From: Patescibacteria group bacterium | GTDB taxonomy: Bacteria; Patescibacteriota; Patescibacteriia; UBA9934; GWF2-40-263 | DNA: 49,635 nucleotides | Assembly: GCA_018814025.1 (NCBI GenBank) | Contig: JAHJAM010000014.1 | Coordinates: 1-49,635, forward strand | Direction: 5' to 3' | Shown: positions 17,783 through 25,932 of the stretch, one piece after another | How positions within the stretch are numbered: position 1 is the stretch's first letter | Layout: each line of letters begins with the position of its first letter | The notes under the pieces: model-generated | Databases searched by the model: none | The model's input: only the letters and a program-made list of their open reading frames with translations | What the model was told of the DNA's origin: nothing | Made by a program: the position numbers and the translations under genes

Positions 17783-18979
17783 ATGACCAAACTTCTTTTT
17801 GTAATTGCGGTCGGCGCCAGCACCATGGTGGTTTTGGCTTTGGCCGTCTATTTTGAACTCGGCCGATTTCAGCCGGCCAATGAAGTTCGCCGCATGCAGG
17901 CCGTCATGTCTCAACTCGAAACCGTCAAATACAAAGCTGGTTTGAGCCGGTCCTATGATCAAGCCGACCGCACTACCTCCGTTTTAGCTACCGGCCAGTT
18001 AAATTTTACTCACCCATATTCAATCGAGCACGGAACCAGTTTCCGGGTTGTTGATTTCAGCCGGTCCGGGGAGTCGAGCGATGTCGCGGGCGAGGTCATG
18101 GCCATTAATGAAGACACTTTTATCAAATTCGAACAGCCCGGCGCCGTCATCGATGGCCAGGCCGTGCCCGAAGCTGATACTTGGATTCGTTTTGATAATC
18201 CCTTCGGCTCATCCGTCAAACGCGCTTTTTTGCCCAGCGCCCGGGAAGACCGGCAAGTGATTCATGCTTGGTCGCCGGAATCTTTGCCGCGGCTGCGCGC
18301 CCTGGTGGCCCAGACCGATGTTCTGCAGGTCGCTTTTGACGGTGAAACCGAAATTGTGAATGGCGTGAACACGCGCGTACTAGACGCTCGGGTCGATCCC
18401 GATGCCGGGCGCGCCTTTCTTCTAGCCGTCGTGCGCACCCGCCAAGGGCGGGAGCCGAACACGGATGAGCGCTTGTTCGTGGAATCTTTGGCTCGGACTT
18501 TTGATCCCATGTATGTGCGCTTGTGGATCGGAATCAAAGATCATCGTCTGTATCGTTTGCAGGCCACTGGCGTCATCACTCAAGAACGCGATCGCCAGGC
18601 CGTGGATTTGAAAATTGAGTTGACTGATTTTAATGCCGCGTTCTTAGTTCAGGCGCCCGATCAATTCCAGGATTTTTCCAGTTTATCCGTTCAAGCCAAT
18701 GATTTGCCCGAGGCTTTAACTTTATCGCCCCAAACCTCAGGCTGGTTAACCGCGGCCACCGCCGACACCGGTCATCTGCCTTTGGCCGGCCGAACTTCTG
18801 CGATTCCGGCTTCGGATCCGGATCACGACGGCTTGGATAACATGCTCGAATTTTTTTACGGCACGGATCCCAATCATCCCGATACCGACCGCGACGGGGT
18901 TTCCGACGGCGATGAAGTGCTGGACGGCCGCAATCCCAGAGGCCAAGGCTCGCTTTTCGGTTTTGGCTTGGGCGGCTAA
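17783..18979 (+). CDS. Membrane-anchored protein with C-terminal calcium-binding (TSP3/EF-hand-like) repeats
   Basis: A 398-residue protein with an N-terminal signal anchor (LLFVIAVGASTMVVLALAVYF) and a large extracytoplasmic region of beta-rich type that resembles LppX/LolA-like lipoprotein domains, with no lipobox cysteine. The C-terminus holds DPDHDGLDNMLEFFYGTDPNHPDTDRDGVSDGDEVLDG, a pair of DxDxDG calcium loops of the thrombospondin type 3 kind, common on CPR surface proteins. It lies 11 nt before the class B PBP gene and probably shares its operon, which suggests an envelope role. Confidence 0.7.
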   Translation: MTKLLFVIAVGASTMVVLALAVYFELGRFQPANEVRRMQAVMSQLETVKYKAGLSRSYDQADRTTSVLATGQLNFTHPYSIEHGTSFRVVDFSRSGESSDVAGEVMAINEDTFIKFEQPGAVIDGQAVPEADTWIRFDNPFGSSVKRAFLPSAREDRQVIHAWSPESLPRLRALVAQTDVLQVAFDGETEIVNGVNTRVLDARVDPDAGRAFLLAVVRTRQGREPNTDERLFVESLARTFDPMYVRLWIGIKDHRLYRLQATGVITQERDRQAVDLKIELTDFNAAFLVQAPDQFQDFSSLSVQANDLPEALTLSPQTSGWLTAATADTGHLPLAGRTSAIPASDPDHDGLDNMLEFFYGTDPNHPDTDRDGVSDGDEVLDGRNPRGQGSLFGFGLGG

Positions 18980-18990
18980 TCATCATCCCC

Positions 18991-20751
18991 ATGACTGACA
19001 AAAAATCATCAAAACCCTGGCAGAAAACCAACCAAGGCCGCGATTGGCGAATTGAGGCTTTTCGGATGGTCGTGGTTTTGTTAGCTTTTGTGATTGTCCT
19101 GCGCTTGGTTTCCTTGCAAGTCTTGAGCCACGGTTTTTATCAGGCTCTGGCCAATGGCCAGCATGAAATTTTCCAAGAGCTTTATCCGGAGCGCGGCGAC
19201 ATATACTTTCATGATCTCAAAGACGGCACGCTAGTGCCCGTGGCCACTAATCAGCAATTGGCGTTTGTTTACGCTGATCCGCGCCACATCACCGATGCCG
19301 AAGGCGCGGCCAAAACTCTGGGAGAAATTTTTGCTTATGAAGCAGAAGCCGTTGAGGCTTTGCAAAAGCGGCTGGATCAGCCCGAAGATCCTTATGAGCC
19401 CATTGCTCATCGCGTCGGCGACCAGCAGCTGGATCAAATTATCCAAGCCCAATTGCCCGGCATCTATTTTGCTCGCGAACAAGCGCGCCTGTATCCGGAA
19501 GCCAAAGTCGGCGGGCACGTGATCGGTTTTTTGGGTATGAACAAGGACGGTTCCTTAGCCGGCAAATATGGCGTTGAAGGTTATTTCAATCAGGAACTGG
19601 CCGGCCAAGCCGGGTATTTGCGCAGCGAGCGCGATATTGCCGGGCGCTTGATTGCCGTGGCGGATCGTTCCATCGAAAGAGCGGTGGATGGGGCTGATAT
19701 CGTGCTCACGCTGGATCGCACCATTCAATACACCGTTTGTTCGGCTTTGGATCAGGCCGTGGCTCGTTATCAGGCCGACGGCGGCAGCGCGATCGTGATT
19801 GATCCTCACACCGGTCGAGTCCTGGCTATGTGCGGCGCCCCGGATTTTGATCCCAATAATTATGGCGCCGTGGACAGTATTAACGATTTTAATAATCCGG
19901 CAATTTTTGAAGATTATGAGCCCGGATCAATCTTTAAAGCCATCACTTTGGCCGCGGCCTTGGATACGGGCGCGGTCACTCCGACCTCAACCTATCTCGA
20001 CACCGGCGAAGTGAAGATCGACGAACACACCATTAAAAATTCCGACGAATTGGCGCATGGCCGGCAAACCATGACCCAAGTTTTAGAACTTTCCCTGAAC
20101 ACCGGCGCCATTTACGCCATGCGCGAAACCGGCATCCCGGTTTTTCTCGATTATGTGAAGCGCTTCGGCTTTGGCGAACCCGTGGGGATTAATTTGGATA
20201 CTGAAGTGGCCGGCGACTTGGGCGAATTGGAAACCGGTTATGAAATTTATTCCGCCACCGCTTCCTACGGCCAGGGGATCACCGTGACGCCTTTGCAAAT
20301 GGCCGCCGCCTATGTCCCCATTGCCAACGGCGGCATTTACAAGAAAATCCATATCGTGGACGAACTGCGTTATCCCGACGGCCGGGTGGTCAAAATTGAA
20401 GACCAGGATTTGCGCCGAGTGATCGAATCCAAGACCTCGCGCTTGTTGGGCGCCATGTTAATTTCCGTGGTCGACAACGGCCACGCGGCCAAAGCCGCCG
20501 TGTCCGGCTATTACTTGGCCGGCAAAACCGGTACGGCCCAAGTCGCCAATCGCTCCACCGGCGGCTATCAAGAAAACAACACCATCGCTTCATTCGTGGG
20601 CTTCGGGCCGGTTGAGGACCCGCGCTTTGTCATTTTGACTCGCCTGGATCACCCGCGCACTAACCCTTACGCGGCTCAAACCGCGGCCCCGCTCTTTGGC
20701 GAAATTGCCGCCTTCCTGCTACAGTATTTTGAAATACCGCCCACTCGATAG
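18991..20751 (+). CDS. Class B penicillin-binding protein (FtsI/PBP2-type transpeptidase)
   Basis: A 586-residue D,D-transpeptidase that cross-links peptidoglycan. An N-terminal membrane helix (AFRMVVVLLAFVIVLRLVSLQVL) anchors the enzyme outside the cytoplasmic membrane. The dimerisation-type domain contains RGDIYFHD. The penicillin-binding domain has the three active-site motifs SIFK (in EPGSIFKAITLA, with the nucleophile serine), SLN (in LELSLNTGAIYAM) and KTGTAQ. Length fits FtsI/SpoVD-like proteins without PASTA repeats. The following gene is murF, so this is a cell-wall cluster. FtsI versus elongation PBP2 cannot be decided by eye. Confidence 0.9.
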   Translation: MTDKKSSKPWQKTNQGRDWRIEAFRMVVVLLAFVIVLRLVSLQVLSHGFYQALANGQHEIFQELYPERGDIYFHDLKDGTLVPVATNQQLAFVYADPRHITDAEGAAKTLGEIFAYEAEAVEALQKRLDQPEDPYEPIAHRVGDQQLDQIIQAQLPGIYFAREQARLYPEAKVGGHVIGFLGMNKDGSLAGKYGVEGYFNQELAGQAGYLRSERDIAGRLIAVADRSIERAVDGADIVLTLDRTIQYTVCSALDQAVARYQADGGSAIVIDPHTGRVLAMCGAPDFDPNNYGAVDSINDFNNPAIFEDYEPGSIFKAITLAAALDTGAVTPTSTYLDTGEVKIDEHTIKNSDELAHGRQTMTQVLELSLNTGAIYAMRETGIPVFLDYVKRFGFGEPVGINLDTEVAGDLGELETGYEIYSATASYGQGITVTPLQMAAAYVPIANGGIYKKIHIVDELRYPDGRVVKIEDQDLRRVIESKTSRLLGAMLISVVDNGHAAKAAVSGYYLAGKTGTAQVANRSTGGYQENNTIASFVGFGPVEDPRFVILTRLDHPRTNPYAAQTAAPLFGEIAAFLLQYFEIPPTR

Positions 20752-20786
20752 CTCCTCTAGCTCTCATATAGTCAGTTTAGCTCCTC
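20745..20786. repeat. TAGCTCC heptad-like repeat
   Basis: TAGCTCC, TAGCTCT, TAGTCAG and TAGCTCC occur in short succession between the PBP and murF genes. A second site with TAGCTCCTTTAGCTCC is at 27515..27533. Confidence 0.5.
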
Positions 20787-20789
20787 TTT

Positions 20790-22094
20790 ATGAAACTCCT
20801 AATCCAAAAACTTCTCATTTGGCTCTCCAAGCGCATTATCCGCCGGCATCAGCCCATTATCGTAGCCGTCACCGGTTCCGTGGGTAAAACCTCCACCCGC
20901 AACGCTATCGCTGCGGTTTTGGAGTCGAGCTTCCGTTTGCGAACCAACTTTGCCAATTACAACAATGAATTTGGCGTTCCCTTGACGATCATTGGCGCGG
21001 TTTCGCCGGAAAAGTCATTGATCGGTTGGCTCAAGGTAATTTTTCATGGCGCCAAGCAAACTCTTTTCAAAGATCAGACTTATCCGCAGCTTTTAGTCCT
21101 GGAATTTGGCGCTGATCGGCCCGGCGATATTGGCGCTTTATGTGATATCGCCCAGCCGGATGTGGCCGTGCTCACCGTGGTTTCTCCGGTTCACGCGGCC
21201 AATTACGCATCCTTTGAACAATTAATCGATGAAAAAACCACCATTATTCGCCGAGTTAAGCCCGGCGGTCTGGCGGTTTTAAATGCTGATGATGCGCGTG
21301 TGCTTGATCATCGACTGGAGGCGCCGGCGCGCGTTCTGACCTACGGTTTCAGTCAAGCCGCGGATCTGCGTGGTTTCAATTATCATTTGGAAACTCGGCA
21401 GGATTTTACCTTTGATCCGGGCGAACAGTTTGCGGAAACTCACTTTGAAGTCGAATTTGAAGAAGAAACCATGCCTGCCAACCTGCCCAATCTCATTGGC
21501 CGGGCTCAAGTCAGCGCCGCTTTGGGCGCTTTGGCCGTGGGCCGCCATTTTGATTTGTCTTTGGAAGACATGATTCCGCGCTTGGCCAAAATTTTGCCCC
21601 AAGCCGGGCGCATGAACCCGCTGCCCGGCATCAAGAAATGTTTAGTGCTCGATGACACGTATAATGCCGCGCCCGCGTCCGTGCGAGCCGCATTGGAGGT
21701 TTTGGGTCAGTTCACGCCTCAAGGCGATGGCCAGCGGATTGCCGCCTTGGGCCAGATGGCCGAGCTGGGCCGCTACAGCCGCGATGAACATCGTTTGATT
21801 GGCCACCAGGTCGCGGAAATCGGCGTCTCATTATTGGTCACGGTGGGGGAGGAAGCTCTGGGTATTCGCGCAGGCGCCATCGAAGCCGGTTTAACCGATG
21901 GCCAGTGCGCTCATTTTGATAACTCGGAAGAAGCCGGCCGTCATTTAGATAAAGAAGTCCGCACCGGCGACATTGTCTTGGTTAAGGGCTCCCAATCCGC
22001 GCGCATGGAAAAAGTGGTCAAAGATTTAATGGCCGAGCCATTGCGTGCCGAACAGCTCCTCGTCCGGCAATCCGAAAAGTGGCTGAAGACATAG
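20790..22094 (+). CDS. murF: MurF-like UDP-MurNAc-tripeptide--D-Ala-D-Ala ligase
   Basis: A 434-residue Mur ligase. The ATP loop VTGSVGKTSTRNAIAAVL is near residue 28, followed by NFANYNNEFGVPLTI, the substrate-site segment shared with MurF. The central domain contains LVLEFGADRPGDI and VLNADDARV, and the C-terminal domain has VLDDTYNAAPASVRAAL, a MurF signature, and VLVKGSQSARMEKVV. The short N-terminal domain typical of full-length MurF is absent, since the P-loop lies very near the N-terminus. This shorter form is common in CPR bacteria and might act on a modified precursor. It follows the class B PBP gene. Confidence 0.85.
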   Translation: MKLLIQKLLIWLSKRIIRRHQPIIVAVTGSVGKTSTRNAIAAVLESSFRLRTNFANYNNEFGVPLTIIGAVSPEKSLIGWLKVIFHGAKQTLFKDQTYPQLLVLEFGADRPGDIGALCDIAQPDVAVLTVVSPVHAANYASFEQLIDEKTTIIRRVKPGGLAVLNADDARVLDHRLEAPARVLTYGFSQAADLRGFNYHLETRQDFTFDPGEQFAETHFEVEFEEETMPANLPNLIGRAQVSAALGALAVGRHFDLSLEDMIPRLAKILPQAGRMNPLPGIKKCLVLDDTYNAAPASVRAALEVLGQFTPQGDGQRIAALGQMAELGRYSRDEHRLIGHQVAEIGVSLLVTVGEEALGIRAGAIEAGLTDGQCAHFDNSEEAGRHLDKEVRTGDIVLVKGSQSARMEKVVKDLMAEPLRAEQLLVRQSEKWLKT

Positions 22095-22112
22095 TTTTCC
22101 ACAAAACACTCA

Positions 22113-22141
22113 TTGACAAACACCAAAAATTCTGATGTAAT
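22113..22141 (+). promoter_or_regulatory. Promoter followed at once by a terminator
   Basis: TTGACA (22113..22118), 17-bp spacer, TGTAAT (22136..22141). The predicted start of transcription is only about 10 nt before a strong hairpin terminator. Confidence 0.6.
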
Positions 22142-22157
22142 TACCAAACAATAAGAC

Positions 22158-22190
22158 AACTCCACCCATTACAAACGGGTGGAGTTTTGT
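22158..22190 (+). terminator. Terminator after murF
   Basis: AACTCCACCC...GGGTGGAGTTTTG hairpin. It may serve murF, the short RNA from the promoter at 22113, or both. Confidence 0.8.
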
Positions 22191-22237
22191 ATCTCCAAAG
22201 CAATAGCACTAAAGCAATAACACCAAATGTTTATCAA

Positions 22238-22269
22238 ACGGCATTCTTTACGATCGTAAAGAATGCCGT
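22238..22269. repeat. Left palindrome of PaaX/Cas2-like cassette 2
   Basis: A perfect 32-bp palindrome built as ACGG, CATT, CTTTACGA and its exact mirror TCGTAAAG, AATG, CCGT. It contains an ATG (22263); the next ATG, 22278, lies 8 nt beyond it. Confidence 0.9.
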
Positions 22270-22277
22270 CAGATCAT

Positions 22278-22823
22278 ATGAAGAGATTATTGGAAAAAAT
22301 AAAACGAGTTGCAAGAGTATCTGAAAGTGTGGCCTCTGATTTGTTGGTGGAGTTAGATTATTACCTTGATGGAATCGGAAAGATGAAATCCGTTATTTTC
22401 GCATGTAATCCTCAAGGGCTTGAGATGTTCAATGAAATAAAGGCAGTACAGGAACGGAGAAGGATCAGGGAGGCTGTACGTCTATTAGAGCAAAAGAAAC
22501 TGATCAAGATAAAAAAGAAAGCGAAAAGAATTGAACTTTCCTTAACAAAAAAGGGGAAATTAGAATCTGTCCGACATCAAATTATTTCAGAAGATCGACA
22601 GCTACCCAAAGACGAAGTGTGTATTGTGGTCTTTGATATTCCAGAACATGTCCGCAAGATTCGCGATGAGCTACGTTGGTTTCTAAAAAGTGCGGGTTTC
22701 GTACAATTACAGCGCAGCGTATGGATTACCACTGCCGATACGATAAGACCACTAAATATTCTATTGAAAGAGATGAAAGTTAACAATTGGATTTATATTT
22801 TCCAGGGTAGATCAGTAATTTGA
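22278..22823 (+). CDS. PaaX-like winged-helix plus Cas2-like domain protein (cassette 2)
   Basis: A 181-residue homologue of the cassette 1 protein. The winged-helix part runs to about residue 110 (RRRIREAVRLLEQKKLIKIKKKAKRIELSLTKKG). The Cas2-like part has VCIVVFDIPEHVRKIRDELRWFL and GFVQLQRSVWI, with the conserved FD aspartate. Start ATG 22278 follows the palindrome and gives an N-terminus (MKRLLEKIKRV) like that of relatives; ATG 22263 lies inside the palindrome. The stop codon is 3 nt before the right palindrome. The gene is AT-rich with many AAA and ATT codons, unlike murF. It may be a self-regulating DNA-binding protein, a transposition factor, or both; no function is proven. Confidence 0.75.
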   Translation: MKRLLEKIKRVARVSESVASDLLVELDYYLDGIGKMKSVIFACNPQGLEMFNEIKAVQERRRIREAVRLLEQKKLIKIKKKAKRIELSLTKKGKLESVRHQIISEDRQLPKDEVCIVVFDIPEHVRKIRDELRWFLKSAGFVQLQRSVWITTADTIRPLNILLKEMKVNNWIYIFQGRSVI

Positions 22824-22826
22824 GCA

Positions 22827-22860
22827 TACGGTAAACTTCACGATCGTAAAGTTTACCGTA
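22827..22860. repeat. Right palindrome of cassette 2
   Basis: A 34-bp palindrome with one mismatched pair: TACGG, TAAA, CTT-c-ACGA and the mirror TCGT-a-AAG, TTTA, CCGTA. It shares the ACGG and ACGATCGTAAAG blocks with the left palindrome. The intervening 4 bp differ (CATT versus TAAA), but both arms changed together (AATG versus TTTA). There is no U-run. Confidence 0.9.
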
Positions 22861-22953
22861 CGATGATTTTGTAGGGTTTGAATCCCCATGGGTGGTGCAT
22901 TGAGAATAGATTGTACACACGGGTTTAAATTCTTGACCGAAAGCGACAGCTAG

Positions 22954-22983
22954 AAAAAACTCGGGCCAATGGCCCGAGTTTTA
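22954..22983. terminator. Bidirectional terminator before doxX
   Basis: ACTCGGGCC-aat-GGCCCGAGT stem with A and T runs, 12 nt from the doxX stop codon on the minus strand. Confidence 0.85.
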
Positions 22984-22994
22984 CTGTTGATCAT

Positions 22995-23483
22995 TTACGC
23001 CAGCCACGGATACTTTTTCACCAGTGTTTGCTTTTGCCATTTCTTTCCCAATCCCAGATACATGCCCGCATCCACATAAACCAGCATGAGCAAGATCAAA
23101 GCATTCAATACATGCTCGTCGAAGAATGGATTATGTTCAGGTGGAATAAATCCAGCCAAATACATCAGTGCGAACATTAAGACTCCAGCATAACCAGCAA
23201 CTTTAACTCCTATACCCAGAATCAAAGCCACACCGATTCCTAAAAGCCCCAGCATAAACAACCAATCCACAATCGGATTGCCAGCCAGGCTTTGGAAAAT
23301 ATCCGCAAACGGGCCTTTAGTGCCATAAGTTAAGAAGCCAGTAGTAGGGGAGCCACCCGCAATCCAAGCCTGATCTGCTGGTGTTGCAAAACCCCAACCG
23401 AACATCTTGTCTAAAAATGACCACAGAAACACCCAACCCATTCCCAGGCGGATAATTCCAAATAATAATTTATCTTTTTTCAT
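22995..23483 (-). CDS. DoxX-family membrane protein
   Basis: A 162-residue protein with four membrane helices, beginning MKKDKLLFGIIRLGMGWVFLWSFLDKMFG, the usual DoxX opening. The loop after the first helix (GFATPADQAWIAGGSPTTGFL) resembles the quinol oxidase small-subunit branch (TQO_small/DoxD). Members are linked to thiosulfate:quinone oxidoreductase or redox stress, but the role here is open. The start was placed at ATG 23483, because the earlier ATG 23510 overlaps the -10 box TATAAT and would not be on the transcript. It is expressed divergently from recQ. Confidence 0.8.
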   Translation of the reverse strand: MKKDKLLFGIIRLGMGWVFLWSFLDKMFGWGFATPADQAWIAGGSPTTGFLTYGTKGPFADIFQSLAGNPIVDWLFMLGLLGIGVALILGIGVKVAGYAGVLMFALMYLAGFIPPEHNPFFDEHVLNALILLMLVYVDAGMYLGLGKKWQKQTLVKKYPWLA

Positions 23484-23508
23484 AAAATAGCTATTGAATA
23501 ATAATTTC

Positions 23509-23546
23509 ATTATACAGTGAAACCAATATATTCCCTACAGGGGAAT
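23509..23546 (-). promoter_or_regulatory. doxX promoter and adjacent dyad
   Basis: On the minus strand TATAAT (23509..23514) directs doxX, with a leader of about 19 nt. Just upstream lies ATTCCC-N5-GGGAAT (23530..23546), a symmetric site between the doxX and recQ promoters that could be an operator. Confidence 0.45.
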
Positions 23547-23562
23547 AACTGATTTTAAGTGG

Positions 23563-23591
23563 TTGACAAAGCCAAAAAAAATCTGTAAACT
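23563..23591 (+). promoter_or_regulatory. recQ promoter
   Basis: TTGACA, 17-bp spacer, TAAACT. The predicted start is near 23598. Confidence 0.7.
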
Positions 23592-23616
23592 CAATTTATA
23601 AATTGCGTGCAAAGAA

Positions 23617-23638
23617 CGCGGCCATGGGCCGTTTTTTT
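23617..23638 (+). terminator. Leader terminator (attenuator-like) before recQ
   Basis: CGGCC-atg-GGCCG stem with seven T residues, about 20 nt after the predicted start of transcription and 45 nt before the recQ start. An alternative GCGT...ACGC pairing overlaps its 5' arm. Confidence 0.6.
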
Positions 23639-23682
23639 ATTTGCCTCCAACTGTATCCATTTTTGATGCCAGGCTTTCAATT

Positions 23683-25821
23683 ATGCTCAAACTTTTAAAA
23701 ACTCACTTCGGTTATGATTCCTTCCGGCCGTTGCAAAAGGAAATTATTGACACAGTTCTCTCCGGCCAGGACACTCTTGTCCTAATGCCAACCGGGGGAG
23801 GGAAGTCTTTGTGTTTCCAATTACCAGCCCTGGCTTTGCCCGGCCTCGCCCTCGTTATTTCCCCACTAATTGCCCTAATGAAGGACCAAGTAGATACATT
23901 GTGCGCCAACGGCATCTCAGCTGCATTAATTAACAGTTCAATCACCCCCAAAGAACAGGCGCAAGTCATGCAACGCGCCTCTGCCGGTGATCTCAAAATC
24001 CTCTACCTCGCCCCAGAACGTCTTGGGTCATACGGTTTTTCCGAATTCCTCGATTCGCTCAATGTCAGCCTCATCGCCATCGATGAAGCCCATTGTATTT
24101 CAGAATGGGGCCATGATTTTCGCCCGGAATACCGCAACCTTTGGCATCTGCGCAAAAAACTTTCAAAAGCCCCAGTCATCGCCCTCACTGCCACCGCCAC
24201 CCCGCGCGTGCGCCGAGATATTTTAAGCCAGCTGGGAATGGAACAAGCATCAGTTTTTGTCTCAAGTTTCAATCGGGCCAACCTTCATTACAGCGTCCGT
24301 CCCAAATACCAAGCTTTTGATCAACTGGTTGAGCTTTTACAATCACACAAAGACGAATCAATCATTGTGTACTGTTTCTCGCGTAAGAACACAGAGGAAA
24401 CAGCCAAAAAACTCACTCAAGCCGGTTTGCCAGCCTTGCCTTATCACGCCGGTCTTAACAAAGACGTCCGACAACAAACCCAAGAGCGGTTCATTCGCGA
24501 CGAAGTCCCGATCATTGTGGCCACCATTGCTTTTGGCATGGGAATCGATAAACCCGATGTGCGCTTGGTCGTTCACTTGGATCTGCCCAAAACCATCGAA
24601 AGCTACTATCAAGAAACCGGTCGTACCGGCCGCGATGGCTTGCCTGGTGAATGCATTCTATTTTATTCATATGCTGATCGACGAAAGCATGAGTTCTTCA
24701 TCAATCAAATCGAAGAACCCGACGAACGAGCCCAGGCCATGCGCAAGCTCGAAGACATGATTATCTATTGCCAAACACCAGCTTGTCGCCGTTTTTGTTT
24801 GTTAACCTATTTCGGTGAAGATCATCAAGCCACCACTTGCGATGCTTGTGATAATTGCCTTAACCCGCCGGTTGAATATGTTGATGCGACCGAAATTTCC
24901 CAGAAAATCCTCTCAGCCGTTCTGCGGACAGGGGAGCGATTCGGTATGGCTCATGTTTGTGATGTTCTGCGCGGTTCAAAGAAAAAGCGAGTTATCGAAT
25001 TAGGCCACCATCAACTCTCAGTCTTTGGCATCGCCAAAAACCTCCCCATACCCGCTTTGCGCGAATACATCGAGGGTTTAAAAAAACTCAGCTACTTACA
25101 ACAAAATTTAGGAGAATATCCAACTCTCCAAGTCACCATCAAAGGAAAACAAGCCCTAATCAAAAACGAATCAATCCTCTTACCACCACTGACAGTGATT
25201 AAAAAAGTTCTCACCCGCCCATCCGGAACAACTCTTGAATACAATCTCGAAACATTCGAAAAACTCCGCGCCCTGCGCAAACAAATCGCCGACCAACAAA
25301 ACGTCCCGCCCTTCGTCATCTTCGGCGATAAAACTCTTCACGAAATGGCCTATTACTTACCATCAACGCTCGAAGCCTTCTCGCATCTCTTTGGTGTAGG
25401 AAAACAAAAACTCGAAGCCTTCGGACAACAATTCATCGACTGCATCGCCATCCAAACAGCTGAACAAAATCTCAAAGAAAAACCAGTACCAAGAAAAGCC
25501 TCACTCTCAATCACCAACTCACCCCCACAAACCAGCTCAACTCTTAATGAAACAAAAGAACTCTTAGAACAAAAACTTTCCATCAAGGAGATCGCCAAAC
25601 AAAGAGGATTAAGCCCAGGCACCATCATCCAACACCTTGAAAAACTCCTCCAAGCAGACGAACTCCCAGACATCACTCACCTAAAGCCGAAAGACAAAGA
25701 TTTCCAAAAAATCCAAAAAGCCTTCAACAAATCAAAAAACAAAACCCTAACCGCCATCTTCAAACAACTAGACGAGGAGTATTCCTACGATGAATTACGC
25801 CTAGCTAGAATATTCCTATAG
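23683..25821 (+). CDS. recQ: ATP-dependent DNA helicase RecQ
   Basis: A 712-residue 3'-5' helicase. Walker A is MPTGGGKSLCFQLPAL, and the motif II box is AIDEAHCISEWGHDFRPEY, exact for RecQ. The helicase C domain has IIVYCFSRKNTEE and YYQETGRTGRDGLPGE. Zinc ligands are seen in CRRFCLLTYFGE and CDACDNC. A winged-helix region follows, then an HRDC domain (LRALRKQIADQQNVPPFVIFGDKTLHEMA), then a C-terminal helix-turn-helix (KLSIKEIAKQRGLSPGTIIQHLEKL). The 3' third is noticeably richer in A and C than surrounding genes. ATG 23683 was taken because the family starts about 10 residues before the HFGY motif. Confidence 0.93.
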   Translation: MLKLLKTHFGYDSFRPLQKEIIDTVLSGQDTLVLMPTGGGKSLCFQLPALALPGLALVISPLIALMKDQVDTLCANGISAALINSSITPKEQAQVMQRASAGDLKILYLAPERLGSYGFSEFLDSLNVSLIAIDEAHCISEWGHDFRPEYRNLWHLRKKLSKAPVIALTATATPRVRRDILSQLGMEQASVFVSSFNRANLHYSVRPKYQAFDQLVELLQSHKDESIIVYCFSRKNTEETAKKLTQAGLPALPYHAGLNKDVRQQTQERFIRDEVPIIVATIAFGMGIDKPDVRLVVHLDLPKTIESYYQETGRTGRDGLPGECILFYSYADRRKHEFFINQIEEPDERAQAMRKLEDMIIYCQTPACRRFCLLTYFGEDHQATTCDACDNCLNPPVEYVDATEISQKILSAVLRTGERFGMAHVCDVLRGSKKKRVIELGHHQLSVFGIAKNLPIPALREYIEGLKKLSYLQQNLGEYPTLQVTIKGKQALIKNESILLPPLTVIKKVLTRPSGTTLEYNLETFEKLRALRKQIADQQNVPPFVIFGDKTLHEMAYYLPSTLEAFSHLFGVGKQKLEAFGQQFIDCIAIQTAEQNLKEKPVPRKASLSITNSPPQTSSTLNETKELLEQKLSIKEIAKQRGLSPGTIIQHLEKLLQADELPDITHLKPKDKDFQKIQKAFNKSKNKTLTAIFKQLDEEYSYDELRLARIFL

Positions 25822-25826
25822 AAATC

Positions 25827-25858
25827 AAAACACCTCCGCCAATTGGCGAAGGTGTTTT
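25827..25858. terminator. Bidirectional terminator between recQ and tRNA-Glu
   Basis: AAAACACCT...AGGTGTTTT palindrome with inner CGCCAATTGGCG. It ends directly at the CCA end of the convergent tRNA-Glu. Confidence 0.85.
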
Positions 25859-25932
25859 GGTGACCCCACGGGGAATCGAACCCCGATTTCCAGGATGAGA
25901 ACCTGGCGTCCTAACCGTTAGACGATGGGGCC
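25858..25932 (-). tRNA. tRNA-Glu (CTC)
   Basis: Read on the minus strand, acceptor GGCCCCA pairs with TGGGGTC, the anticodon stem CCAGG/CCTGG encloses TTCTCAT with anticodon CTC, the T arm is CGGGG-TTCGATT-CCCCG, and discriminator A plus CCA are encoded. The first 22 nt of the gene are repeated twice more upstream. Confidence 0.93.

Noticed and set aside
14060-22860. CRISPR-Cas system, suggested by the Cas2-like domains
   Set aside because: There are no direct-repeat and spacer arrays and no Cas1 or effector genes. The proteins carry a PaaX-type winged helix, so they are not adaptation Cas2.
22871-22900. tRNA 3'-end-like sequence after cassette 2 (GGGTTTGAATCCC then TGGGTGG)
   Set aside because: The T-arm pairing is imperfect, the end lacks CCA, and no matching tRNA is in the window. 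It could be an attachment scar but support is too weak.
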